Part shown: in pieces, positions 43,530-51,229 of the stretch
Position numbering within the stretch: the first letter of the stretch is position 1
Layout: each line of letters begins with the position of its first letter
Assembly: GCF_014192105.1 (NCBI RefSeq)
Contig: NZ_JACHXK010000009.1
Span: 1 to 64,000, forward strand
Reading direction: 5' to 3'
Length of the DNA: 64,000 bases
Source: Paenibacillus phyllosphaerae
GTDB lineage: Bacteria; Bacillota; Bacilli; Paenibacillales; Paenibacillaceae
Translations under genes and position numbers: made by a program
The notes under the pieces: model-generated
Told to the model about the DNA's origin: nothing
Databases searched by the model: none
Seen by the model: the letters and a program-made list of their open reading frames with translations, nothing else

Positions 43530-44063
43530 ATGAAGAAAAAGCTAATGATCCTTAGTTTTGCAGCGCTTCTTGTTTTAAGTGCGTGCGGCCAACAATCAGC
43601 GACTACTGACCATAATAGTCATCAATCCATGAACCATTCAGGAACTGGTGAGGTACCAGAAGGATTAAAGGTAGAAGCAAATCCTACCTACAAAGTTGGA
43701 GAAGAAGTTGTCATTCATGCTGAACATATGCCTGGTATGGATGGTGCGAAAGCAACAGTTGTCGGTGCGTATGACACAACAGTCTATAGTGTGTCTTATA
43801 CTCCGACTACCGGTGGTGAAAAGGTTACCAATCACAAATGGGTCATTCATGAAGAAATTAAGGATGCGGGCAGTGAGCCGTTTCAAGCGGGAGATACAGT
43901 TACGTTAGATGCGGAGCATATGGAAGGCATGAAAGGTGCAGAAGCCACAATTGACACTGCCGAAAAGATGACAGTATACATGGTCGACTACACGCCAACT
44001 ACAGGTGGAGAAGTTGTGAAGAACCATCAATGGGTTGTTGAGAGTGAGCTTGGGAAAAACTAA
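43530..44063 (+). CDS. YdhK-family lipoprotein with two DUF1541 repeats
   Basis: 177 residues from the ATG at 43530, where a lipoprotein signal begins (lipobox LVLSAC, Cys19); the open frame upstream is not coding. After a His/Ser/Asn linker come two DUF1541 repeats of about 58 residues: YKVGEEVVIHAEHMPGM ... TTGGEKVTNHKWVIHEEI and FQAGDTVTLDAEHMEGM ... TTGGEVVKNHQWVVESEL. The HMPGM/HMEGM motifs suggest metal binding. Such lipoproteins often sit beside copper genes, which fits the cargo. Function in the family is not established. Confidence 0.88.
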   Translation: MKKKLMILSFAALLVLSACGQQSATTDHNSHQSMNHSGTGEVPEGLKVEANPTYKVGEEVVIHAEHMPGMDGAKATVVGAYDTTVYSVSYTPTTGGEKVTNHKWVIHEEIKDAGSEPFQAGDTVTLDAEHMEGMKGAEATIDTAEKMTVYMVDYTPTTGGEVVKNHQWVVESELGKN

Positions 44064-44076
44064 GGATAAACAAAAT

Positions 44077-44104
44077 TGGAGGCCTTTAGGGGCCTCCGTT
44101 TTAT
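44077..44104. terminator. Terminator between the YdhK and DUF1259 genes
   Basis: GGAGGCC-TTTAG-GGGCCTCC hairpin followed by GTTTTA, between convergent genes. Confidence 0.8.
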
Positions 44105-44121
44105 ATGGTTTTTGGCGAATT

Positions 44122-44529
44122 TTAACGCATTTTTGGCAAGATCCCAACGGCTCTTGCGGCTGCCGCGCTCTTTTGGACAAAATCGACAGGATCGTCAATC
44201 GATTCCCAGTGAATATACTTGAAGCAGTTGCTTTGGAACAGCCAGTGATTGTGAATAGCTGTTACCTTAATACCGCGTTTACGAAGCTCAGTAACAAAGG
44301 GGTTTATTTCTTTTTCTAATATGACGGTTTCTCCAAGGTTTAACGTCCGGCCGCGCGAATCTTTCGATTCCACGGATAGGGCGAACGGTAAAGTTAACGG
44401 AGAACGGCTTCTACGACCTAAGATCTTTACATTCAAATTCCGCAGTGTTTGGACGACACAAGCACCATTTGTCACGCTACCAGTGCCCCCAATTATACGA
44501 GCTAGACGATCACAAAGATTGGTACCCAT
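44122..44529 (-). CDS. DUF1259 (LppY/LpqO-like) protein
   Basis: 135 residues with one DUF1259 unit: DRLARIIGGTGSVTNGACVVQTLRNLNVKILGR, then TVILEKEINPFVTELRKRGIKVTAIHNHWLF and YIHWESIDDPVDFVQKSAAAARAV. Relatives usually have two units and a signal peptide; this one has a single unit and starts directly after GGGAGG, so it seems a natural short form rather than a fragment. Function unknown. Convergent with the lipoprotein gene. Confidence 0.78.
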   Translation of the reverse strand: MGTNLCDRLARIIGGTGSVTNGACVVQTLRNLNVKILGRRSRSPLTLPFALSVESKDSRGRTLNLGETVILEKEINPFVTELRKRGIKVTAIHNHWLFQSNCFKYIHWESIDDPVDFVQKSAAAARAVGILPKMR

Positions 44530-44680
44530 ATAAACTTAACCTCCCTTCATTTTGCTAGATTAATATATGAAATAAGGAGTCTACTGTCCGTGCTATAAAC
44601 TAGTGGATTATAAAAATATGTAGTTGTGCTAAGGGAAATTTAGAGGCTTAGTAGGATTTTTAGATGAGGCGAACAAAAAG

Positions 44681-44977
44681 TTGAAGGCCTCAGATCAAGA
44701 TCTAATGAACCTGCGGAATCAGATCATCTCAATTGAAGAATGTTCCGCTACTTGGCGATTAGGAGAGTCTCGTGCTGCAGACTCACCTCTTAGTTTTTTA
44801 ACGTCATATAATAGTGTGAGGTCCTATATGTACTCCATTACTACCCGAAAATTCAGGGGTTGGTTGATATATTCCAAATTACCGATTTTAGTTACAAACT
44901 ATATTTATCGGTCGGAAAATTGTCAGTTACAAACTTTAGTTTTAATTCATGATAGAAGAACTCTTACTTATCAATAA
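44681..44977 (+). pseudogene. Possible remnant of a small helix-turn-helix protein
   Basis: The first 30 codons (DLMNLRNQIISIEECSATWRLGES) look like the start of a MerR/excisionase-type helix-turn-helix; the rest runs into the end repeats of element 2 and resembles no protein. No ribosome site is seen. Apart from this, the 44530-44889 stretch holds nothing recognisable. Confidence 0.25.
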
Positions 44978-45009
44978 ACCCAAGTTACAAAGTATATTTA
45001 ACGCTTTCA
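44890..45009 (-). repeat. Element 2 glmS-distal end: three spaced TnsB-type sites
   Basis: Inverted sites CAGTTACAAACTTTA-type at 44890-44909, 44924-44944 and 44982-45009. The last ends TTTAACGCTTTCA, the inverse of the other end of the element. Confidence 0.82.
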
Positions 45010-45024
45010 AGAGCAACCTTTTTT
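45010..45024 (+). other. Right half of the split glmS terminator
   Basis: AGAGCAACC followed by TTTTTT, the complement of GGTTGCTCT at 13309-13317. It marks where the ancestral chromosome resumes. The following 45025-45230 contains no supported gene. Confidence 0.72.
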
Positions 45025-45230
45025 ATTGTCTCCGCCAGTCTAGCGACGTAGTGGCTGTGACGACCGCTTCTTTGTCCGCATTCATCATTCCGTCACAATC
45101 TAATGGCCATAATCGGCTGATGCCATAAAAAAAGTAAACGCATGCCCCGATCATTCGTATGAATAACCTAAGCTTCACTGAAATTGAATCGGTTAAACCA
45201 TTCATTCATGATCGTAGGAGGTCAATCAGC

Positions 45231-46529
45231 TTGTCAGTAGAAATAGTCGTCTTACTTTTGCTCATCGTATTAAATGCTTTCTTCGCCGCTTCCGAAATCG
45301 CGCTCATCTCTCTCAATGACACGAAGATCAAAACGATGGCGGAAGCGGGACATAAGAAAGCGAAAATGTTGGTCCATCTCTTAAACGAACCCTCACGGTT
45401 TTTAGCGACGATACAGATTGGTATTACATTGGCCGGATTTTTGGCCAGTGCGTTTGCGGGCGAGTCGTTCGCAGGCGTGCTCGCGACCGCTCTATTCGAA
45501 GCGGGAGTGCCGCTTTCGATCGAAGTATTGGAGACGATATCGCTTGTCATCATTACGCTGGTGTTGTCCTATTTCACGCTCGTATTCGGCGAATTGGTCC
45601 CGAAACGTCTAGCGATGCAAAAGGGCGAAGCGATCGCCATGTTCGCGGTAACGCCGCTTACGCTTCTCCTCAAAGTTGCTTCACCTTTCGTCAAATTGCT
45701 CACCTTGTCCACGAATATGACGGTACGGCTCTTCGGCGTAGACCCGGATGCCAATAAAGAAGAGGTCACGGAGGAAGAAATCCGCATGATGCTCGATGTG
45801 GGCAAAGAGAGCGGCGCGATCCAGGAAACCGAGAAGCGCATGATCAATAATATTTTCGAATTCGATAATAAGACGGTCTCGGACATTCTGACCCACCGCA
45901 CGAGCGTAATCAGCATTCCGGTAACGATATCGCTCCAAGAGTTGGCTGTGATTGCGCATGAAGAGAAGTATTCCAGACTTCCCGTATATGAGGAGCATAT
46001 CGACAATATCGTAGGCATCCTGCATACCAAAGACCTGATTCCTTTCATCCAGCAAGCGAACTCGGATGAATTTGATTTGAAAGCCATTATGCGCACGCCG
46101 TATTTTGTGCCCGAGAACAAACCGATCGATGAATTGCTTAAGGATCTGCAGACGAATAAGGTTCATATGGCGATTGCTATTGACGAGTACGGCGGTTTGG
46201 CGGGGATTGTGACGATCGAAGATTTGCTGGAGGAGATTGTAGGTAATATTTTCGATGAGCATGATGAAGATAATAAAGAGATTGAACGGTTAGATGACGC
46301 GACCTATATCATCAACGGAATGGTTTCATTGCGAACGGTGAATGAGGTACTGGGCATTACTCTTCCCGTCGAGGAGTACGACACGCTGAGCGGATTTATT
46401 GTCGGCCAGTTAGGTTCCATTCCGAGAAAAGGGGATCGGCCGGTTATTGAATTCGAAGGCGCGGTCTTCCAGGTGGAAGAGGTAGAGGCCAAACGAATCG
46501 GGAAAATCAGAGCGTCCCGAGTCTCGTAG
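45231..46529 (+). CDS. CNNM/CBS-domain membrane protein (hemolysin C/CorC family)
   Basis: 432 residues from the TTG after AGGAGG; the open frame extends upstream without support. The N-terminal CNNM/DUF21 domain (about 1-185) has three to four helices and the SEIALISLNDTKI signature; two CBS domains follow (about 195-330; PVYEEHIDNIVGILHTKDLI and AIDEYGGLAGIVTIEDLLEEIVG), then the CorC/HlyC transporter-associated domain ending VEEVEAKRIGKIRA. Relatives export Mg2+ or other divalent ions, or protect against their excess. First intact core gene beyond the mobile region. Confidence 0.92.
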   Translation: MSVEIVVLLLLIVLNAFFAASEIALISLNDTKIKTMAEAGHKKAKMLVHLLNEPSRFLATIQIGITLAGFLASAFAGESFAGVLATALFEAGVPLSIEVLETISLVIITLVLSYFTLVFGELVPKRLAMQKGEAIAMFAVTPLTLLLKVASPFVKLLTLSTNMTVRLFGVDPDANKEEVTEEEIRMMLDVGKESGAIQETEKRMINNIFEFDNKTVSDILTHRTSVISIPVTISLQELAVIAHEEKYSRLPVYEEHIDNIVGILHTKDLIPFIQQANSDEFDLKAIMRTPYFVPENKPIDELLKDLQTNKVHMAIAIDEYGGLAGIVTIEDLLEEIVGNIFDEHDEDNKEIERLDDATYIINGMVSLRTVNEVLGITLPVEEYDTLSGFIVGQLGSIPRKGDRPVIEFEGAVFQVEEVEAKRIGKIRASRVS

Positions 46530-46564
46530 GGCTGACTGCACGAATCCGAGCGCATGACAAAAAT

Positions 46565-46605
46565 AAAGCAGGCTCTTGTCCAATCGGGCAAGAGCCTGCT
46601 TTTTA
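46565..46605 (+). terminator. Terminator after the CNNM/CBS gene
   Basis: AAAGCAGGCTCTTG/CAAGAGCCTGCTTT perfect 14-bp stem with loop TCCAATCGGG and T run. Confidence 0.93.
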
Positions 46606-46615
46606 TCAAAATATA

Positions 46616-46670
46616 AGATTTATAAGTTGCACACTTATAAATCATCTTCTATTTCTCCGGAATGAAACGG
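46616..46670 (+). repeat. Dispersed hairpin repeat, copy 2
   Basis: Shares TATAAGTTGCAC, TCATCTTCTATTTCTC and GGAATGAAACG with copy 1 at 10651-10730. ATTTATAAGT/ACTTATAAAT can form a hairpin. It abuts the stop codon of the minus-strand trhO gene. Confidence 0.65.
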
Positions 46671-47573
46671 TTAACCTACGTTTGTTTTCGTATCGTTGTG
46701 GAAACATTCGTCGGAACAGTAACCTTTGTGCGTCTCTTGGCAATCCTCGCACACCAGATGCTGATGGTGGCACAGGTCGTCCGCACAGTTGACGTACACA
46801 TCGGTAGGGGCGTCGCAGTGGTGGCACTTGCCGACCGTGATATCCTCATCCGTCTGATTAACGCGAACCGAGACGCGCTCGTCGAACACGTACATTTTGC
46901 CGTCGAACAAACGGCCTTGCACTTCCGGATCCTTGCCGTAGGTGGCGATGCCGCCTTCCAGCTGGGCAACGTCGGTGAACCCTTCATTCAGCAGCACGCC
47001 GGTCAGCGTCTCGCAACGGATGCCGCCCGTGCAGTAAGTCAGAATCTTCTTATCCTTGGCATCCTTGAGGTTCGTCCGGATCCATTCCGGGAATTCGCGG
47101 AACGATTCTACCGTAGGGCGGATCGCATTGCGGAAGTGTCCGAGATCGTATTCGTAATCATTGCGGCCATCGACAATGATGACGTCTTCCTGCTGCAGCT
47201 GCTCATAAAATTCCTTCGGCGACAGACGCTTGCCGCTTAAGACGTTCGGATCGAGCGGAGTGTCGTATCGCAAGGTGACGAGCTCCTTCTTCGGGCGGAC
47301 GAACAGCTTCTTGAAGGCATGTCCTTCGTGCTCGTCGATCTTGAATACCATATCGTGAAAATAAGGATCTTGGCGCATGTGGGCGATGTACGCATCCGTC
47401 TGCTCTACGGTACCCGACAGCGTGCCGTTGATCCCTTGCTCGGCGATCAGGATTCTTCCCTTGACGCCCAGTTCTTTGCAGAAAGCAAGATGCTCTTGGG
47501 CATATGTCTCATAATTCTCGATCGTGACATATTTATAATATAACAAAATGCGATAAGGCTTGTGGTTCTCCAT
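46671..47573 (-). CDS. trhO: tRNA uridine(34) hydroxylase TrhO (rhodanese family)
   Basis: 300 residues. The N-terminal part (YYKYVTIENYETYAQEHLAFCKELGVKGRILIAEQGING) is the TrhO/YceA substrate domain, the middle a rhodanese domain with active-site Cys181 in YCTGGIRCE, and the C-terminal part a cysteine-rich cluster (CHHCDAPTDVYVNCADDLCHH, CEDC, CSDEC) found in the long form. It catalyses oxygen-dependent 5-hydroxylation of U34 in several tRNAs, the first step to mo5U in Firmicutes. A minus-strand gene downstream of a similarly oriented regulator. Confidence 0.9.
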   Translation of the reverse strand: MENHKPYRILLYYKYVTIENYETYAQEHLAFCKELGVKGRILIAEQGINGTLSGTVEQTDAYIAHMRQDPYFHDMVFKIDEHEGHAFKKLFVRPKKELVTLRYDTPLDPNVLSGKRLSPKEFYEQLQQEDVIIVDGRNDYEYDLGHFRNAIRPTVESFREFPEWIRTNLKDAKDKKILTYCTGGIRCETLTGVLLNEGFTDVAQLEGGIATYGKDPEVQGRLFDGKMYVFDERVSVRVNQTDEDITVGKCHHCDAPTDVYVNCADDLCHHQHLVCEDCQETHKGYCSDECFHNDTKTNVG

Positions 47574-47622
47574 GTCGATTCTCCTGACTTGTCTATATTC
47601 ATTGGATAGTGATAGTGCCGGG

Positions 47623-48261
47623 TTACGGCGCGGCTGCCCGGATACGATACACGCATTTTTGGCCTGCGCTCGCCAAGCATTCGGTGCGTGTTACCTCGGC
47701 CTCTAACAAAGCTTCGAATAGCTGCAGCTCGCAGGTGCAAGCATGATTATAGGTGCGTGCCACTTGGTAGATCGGGCAATTGTACTCGGTCAATTCATAC
47801 TCGTGGTCGCCGTGCTTCCTCCACGTCGCCATATAGCCGTTACGATGCTGAAGGGCGGTTAAGGCAGCCACTTTATCTTCGAGCTGCTTGCCGTGCAGTT
47901 CGGCCTTATACCGTTTCTCTAGAGAGGCTTGGCGAAGATCGAACAAATGATTGACCTGTATCTCGCTGGAATCGCCTTCGAGCTCCGATAATAATTCCAA
48001 GGCAACCGTGTGGTACTTCTTCGGGAAAAAATCATCCGCCTTCTCCGTCAAGCGATAGACTGCGGCGGGTCGTCCCATGGGAAGCCGAACGGTAGAAGAG
48101 GCAATTAATTCATCCCGCTCAAGCGCCGACAAATGGCGGCGGACGGCCATACCGGTAATAGCCAGCTCTTCGGTAATGGCTTTGATGCTGAGCTCGCCGC
48201 TGGTCTTAAGCATCAACATGATCTTCTCGCGTGTCGAAAGATCGAGTTCTTCTGAAATCAA
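47623..48261 (-). CDS. SufR-like helix-turn-helix regulator with cysteine cluster
   Basis: 212 residues from a TTG preceded by AGGAG at 11 bp; an open frame with a GTG 15 codons earlier lacks a ribosome site. N-terminal DeoR/MarR-type winged helix (LSTREKIMLMLKTSGELSIKAITEELAITGMAVRRHLSALERDELI), and a C-terminal cluster YNCPIYQVARTYNHACTCELQLFEALLEAEVTRTECLASAGQKC, the pattern that holds an iron-sulfur cluster in SufR-type repressors. It probably senses Fe-S status or oxidants; its targets are not visible here. Confidence 0.8.
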   Translation of the reverse strand: MISEELDLSTREKIMLMLKTSGELSIKAITEELAITGMAVRRHLSALERDELIASSTVRLPMGRPAAVYRLTEKADDFFPKKYHTVALELLSELEGDSSEIQVNHLFDLRQASLEKRYKAELHGKQLEDKVAALTALQHRNGYMATWRKHGDHEYELTEYNCPIYQVARTYNHACTCELQLFEALLEAEVTRTECLASAGQKCVYRIRAAAP

Positions 48262-48562
48262 ACGGCCTTCATCTCCTAGGTGGTGACCGTTATACGCCAG
48301 TGCCACAAAAGGTGCGTTGCTTCAAACATTATATACAAAATAGTTAAATAAGTATATTATACAGCATGCGAATTTTGTTGGTTATTCGTCCAATCCTGGC
48401 AGGATGAAACCTAGACCGAACCAGTGAACAGTGCTATAGTCAACTGAACGCACTTGTCGGATGATCGATAGGAATCGCACGCGCGGAGGATCCGGAAGCG
48501 GGATCCGCGCGAAGGCATCGGAAGGATGCCGGATGAATCGTTACGTATGGGAGATGAATGTG

Positions 48563-49462
48563 ATGGAAGCTTTTTTACGCACAATCTATGACGAATCGCA
48601 CATTAAAATAAATGAGCCTCTACGGAATTACGCGTATACCAAAATAGGCGGATCTGCGGATGTCCTCGTGTTCCCGGTGAACGAAGAACAGGTGCAGCAG
48701 ACCCTTCAATATGCAGATCTTCACGAGATACCGGTTACGATTCTAGGCAACGCGTCGAACGTCCTCATCCGGGATGGCGGGATTCGGGGCATCGTGATGA
48801 ATCTCACGTTAATGAACGGCATCGAGCGGCAAGGCAACAAGGTCATCGCCAAAGGCGGAGCGTCGCTGATCGAGACATCGCGCTTTGCCTTAAGCCATAC
48901 GCTTAGCGGGCTGGAATTTGCTTGCGGCATACCCGGCACGGTCGGCGGAGCGGTCTACATGAATGCGGGAGCCTATGGAGGCGAGGTCTCCGACGTGATC
49001 GACCATGCCGTAGTCTTGACGGTGGCCGGCGAAAGACGGATTTTGTCCAAGGATGAACTGGGGCTCGAATACCGGAATAGTGCCGTGGCCAAACAAAATC
49101 TCATCGTGCTTGAAGCAACCTTCACGCTTCGGCCAGGCGTTCGCGAAGAGATGGAAGCCAAGATGAACGAACTGACCTTCCTGCGCGAATCGAAGCAGCC
49201 GCTCGAATATCCGTCTTGCGGAAGTGTATTCAAGCGTCCGCCGAATCTATTTGCCGGCAAACTAATCCAAGATGCGGGACTGCAAGGCGTGCGGATCGGC
49301 GGAGCGCAAGTGTCGACCAAACATGCCGGGTTCATCGTCAATGTGGGGGAGAGCACGTCGGATGATTACTTGTCCGTCATCCGTTTGGTGCAGCAGAAGG
49401 TCAAAGAAGCATTCGATGTTGAGCTGCAGATGGAAGTGAAGGTCATCGGGGAAGACGAATAG
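48563..49462 (+). CDS. murB: UDP-N-acetylenolpyruvoylglucosamine reductase
   Basis: About 299 residues, the normal type II MurB size; the ATG at 48563 follows GGGAGATG and aligns with family starts. An upstream frame extension is not supported. FAD-binding signatures GNASNVLIRDGGIRG and GIPGTVGGAVYMNAGAYGGEVSD, the proton-donor serine in YPSCGSVFKRP, and GAQVSTKHAGFIVN are present. It reduces the enolpyruvyl group to make UDP-N-acetylmuramate. A single gene here, not in a division cluster. Confidence 0.97.
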   Translation: MEAFLRTIYDESHIKINEPLRNYAYTKIGGSADVLVFPVNEEQVQQTLQYADLHEIPVTILGNASNVLIRDGGIRGIVMNLTLMNGIERQGNKVIAKGGASLIETSRFALSHTLSGLEFACGIPGTVGGAVYMNAGAYGGEVSDVIDHAVVLTVAGERRILSKDELGLEYRNSAVAKQNLIVLEATFTLRPGVREEMEAKMNELTFLRESKQPLEYPSCGSVFKRPPNLFAGKLIQDAGLQGVRIGGAQVSTKHAGFIVNVGESTSDDYLSVIRLVQQKVKEAFDVELQMEVKVIGEDE

Positions 49463-49516
49463 GTAATAGAGGCGAGGTGAGCTAAGTGAGCTAAGTTCGC
49501 CCGCCTAATAACGACA

Positions 49517-49545
49517 AACGGCCTCCATGCGGAAGGCCGTTTTCT
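49517..49545 (+). terminator. murB terminator
   Basis: AACGGCCT/AGGCCGTT hairpin with T-rich tail. Confidence 0.85.
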
Positions 49546-49614
49546 TTGCGTACGCCCGGCAGAGGCATCGGGGCTAACGATACGATACCGTGGCAGAGCG
49601 TCTATCCTAAGCGA

Positions 49615-50373
49615 CTATTGGGCGATTTTCCATTGCTGCTTAATCATATCTTTCACTAGTGCGGCCGCTTGCACCTTCTCATGCAGCTGCGGCGAGATGA
49701 TGATGTCATACTGCCCGTTCAACAGGCAGGCCTTCAATTCTGCAACGGTGTTGCACGACTGATGCAGGCGGTTCATCACGCAGCCGTATTGAAGCGGGTG
49801 ATGGGTGTCGCTGCCGGCAACGACGGGCAGGCCGATCTCCGACGCGAGTACGGCGACGCGCTCCTGCATGCCGAGGCCATACTTATGCAGATCCTTGCCG
49901 TTCAGATCGAAGCAATCGAGACGGCGCAGTTCTTCGGCCGGCAGATGGTGAAGCGGCGTGCTCTCCCGATGGGGATGGGCGCCGATGCGCAGGAGCGGAA
50001 GCGTGTCGCAATAGTCGAGCAAGTCGCGGATGCCGATGAACGTATGCTCTTCGACATGGGCCGTGAGCCGGGCGCGGAGGGCGCGGATCGCTTGGCGCGG
50101 ACCGATCATCAGCAGATGGCCGATTTCCTGCACATCGATCTCGATGCCGGGGAACACTTTGAACCCTTCAATATCGTAATAGTCGTGCACATAGTCGTAG
50201 CGGGCGTCGAGCTGATCGTACAGGTCATTAAAATTTCGCGTGTTAAAATGCTCCGTCAGCGCAATCGCGTCCAGTCCGCTGAGACGGGCGTATTCGATCA
50301 TTTCGCGGAAGCGGATCGGGTCGAAGTCGGTCTTCTTGGCGAGTTTGCCATGGGTGTGCAGATCAATATTCAT
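49615..50373 (-). CDS. PHP-domain metal-dependent hydrolase
   Basis: 252 residues. PHP motifs: MNIDLHTHGKL at the start (His-x-His), LDAIALTEHFN, FPGIEIDV, HPHRES and VAGSDTHH near the end. Such enzymes hydrolyse phosphoesters with two or three metals; the exact substrate is unknown. Last gene of a minus-strand operon for an ECF-type importer, 28 bp after the T component, so it may act on the imported compound once phosphorylated. An RpiR regulator diverges from the operon, which would suit a sugar-phosphate theme. This is inference. Confidence 0.82.
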   Translation of the reverse strand: MNIDLHTHGKLAKKTDFDPIRFREMIEYARLSGLDAIALTEHFNTRNFNDLYDQLDARYDYVHDYYDIEGFKVFPGIEIDVQEIGHLLMIGPRQAIRALRARLTAHVEEHTFIGIRDLLDYCDTLPLLRIGAHPHRESTPLHHLPAEELRRLDCFDLNGKDLHKYGLGMQERVAVLASEIGLPVVAGSDTHHPLQYGCVMNRLHQSCNTVAELKACLLNGQYDIIISPQLHEKVQAAALVKDMIKQQWKIAQ

Positions 50374-50401
50374 CGTTAGGCTCCATTCCTATTATGAGAT
50401 G

Positions 50402-51229
50402 TTAGAGAGGGAAAATCCGGCCGAGGGTGAACAGGGCCGCCACGAACAGAACCGAGACGGCGATGAACAGGTAGTCATGCCGCTCGATACGCAGGTAGGC
50501 CAGCTTCAGCTTCTTGGCCTGTGAGCTGGTCATCGCGTACGTGAAGCCTTTCACTTCGAGCGCCTCGACGGTCGTTCTAGTCCGCTTGGCCGTATTAAGA
50601 ATGAGCGGATAGAAGGCAATGACCGTAATTTTGCCCATGTAGACGAGATAACGCCACTTGAGCAGCCCCTTGTTGCGCGGCGTACGCCCGCGAAGCCGGT
50701 ACGAATAGATCAGGTTGTTATATTCCTCGATGAGAATCGGCAGCATCCGATAGCCGTACGAGATCCCGAAGCTGAACTGCGCGGGCATGCCGAGACTGAG
50801 CATGGCATCGCTGAATTTCTCGGGGTCCATACTGGCGAATACGGCGATGCTCGCAAGCGAGATGACGAGCAGCTTAAGCGTTAACGTCGACAAGGACCAG
50901 ATGGCGTCCAGACTGCCGCCGAAGAAGAACGAAACGAACAGCATATAGCCGACATCGCTGACGAGTCCGACCGCCAGAATGACGAGGACGAGGGTGCTGA
51001 CTCTCGAGGTGTAGGTGAGCACGACCATGAGCGCGAGCATGCCGAGCAGAACGGTTTTGTTGAAGATAAACCACGGCGCGATGGCGAAAAAGGCATACCA
51101 GATAACGAGCACGCGCGGATCGAATCGCGACAGGAACGTATTCGCGTGGCCATAGGCCGTACGCATCAGCTCAATCTTGATCTGCTCCACGCTCAGCTTA
51201 TCCCAGAAGGATGGTTTAACAGCTTCCAA
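50402..51229 (-). CDS. ECF transporter transmembrane T component
   Basis: 275 residues from a TTG preceded by AGGAGG; the frame upstream of it lies inside the ATPase gene. Several membrane helices, and the EcfT features: FDPRVLVIWYAFFAI at the start, SYRLRGRTPRNKG near 185 and a final RTRTTVEALEVKGF (the coupling helix with an Ala-Arg-Gly-like motif). It joins the ATPase motor to the substrate-binding S protein. It overlaps the ATPase gene by 14 bp. Confidence 0.85.
   Translation of the reverse strand: MEAVKPSFWDKLSVEQIKIELMRTAYGHANTFLSRFDPRVLVIWYAFFAIAPWFIFNKTVLLGMLALMVVLTYTSRVSTLVLVILAVGLVSDVGYMLFVSFFFGGSLDAIWSLSTLTLKLLVISLASIAVFASMDPEKFSDAMLSLGMPAQFSFGISYGYRMLPILIEEYNNLIYSYRLRGRTPRNKGLLKWRYLVYMGKITVIAFYPLILNTAKRTRTTVEALEVKGFTYAMTSSQAKKLKLAYLRIERHDYLFIAVSVLFVAALFTLGRIFPL

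Larger units (their letters stand above)
33016..45009 (+). mobile_element. Second Tn7-like element (element 2), lacking transposition genes
   Basis: 11,994 bp between inverted ends that match at 24 of 28 positions (TGAATGCGTTAAATAT here, TGAAAGCGTTAAATAT read inward from 45009). It has four tandem sites at the glmS-side end and three spaced sites at the far end, as in element 1, but with the site core AAATAAAGTTTGTAACTG. No tns gene, no obvious target duplication (TGATC before, AGAGC after). Cargo: copper genes, a two-component system, cell-wall and lipoprotein genes, several of them broken, and an IS110 remnant. Most simply a decayed or non-autonomous element; dependence on another transposase is inferred. 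Confidence 0.75.

Noticed and set aside
44122..44529. DUF1259 gene as a truncated pseudogene
   Set aside because: It begins right after a good ribosome site and contains one whole unit, so a natural single-unit form is more likely than a fragment.
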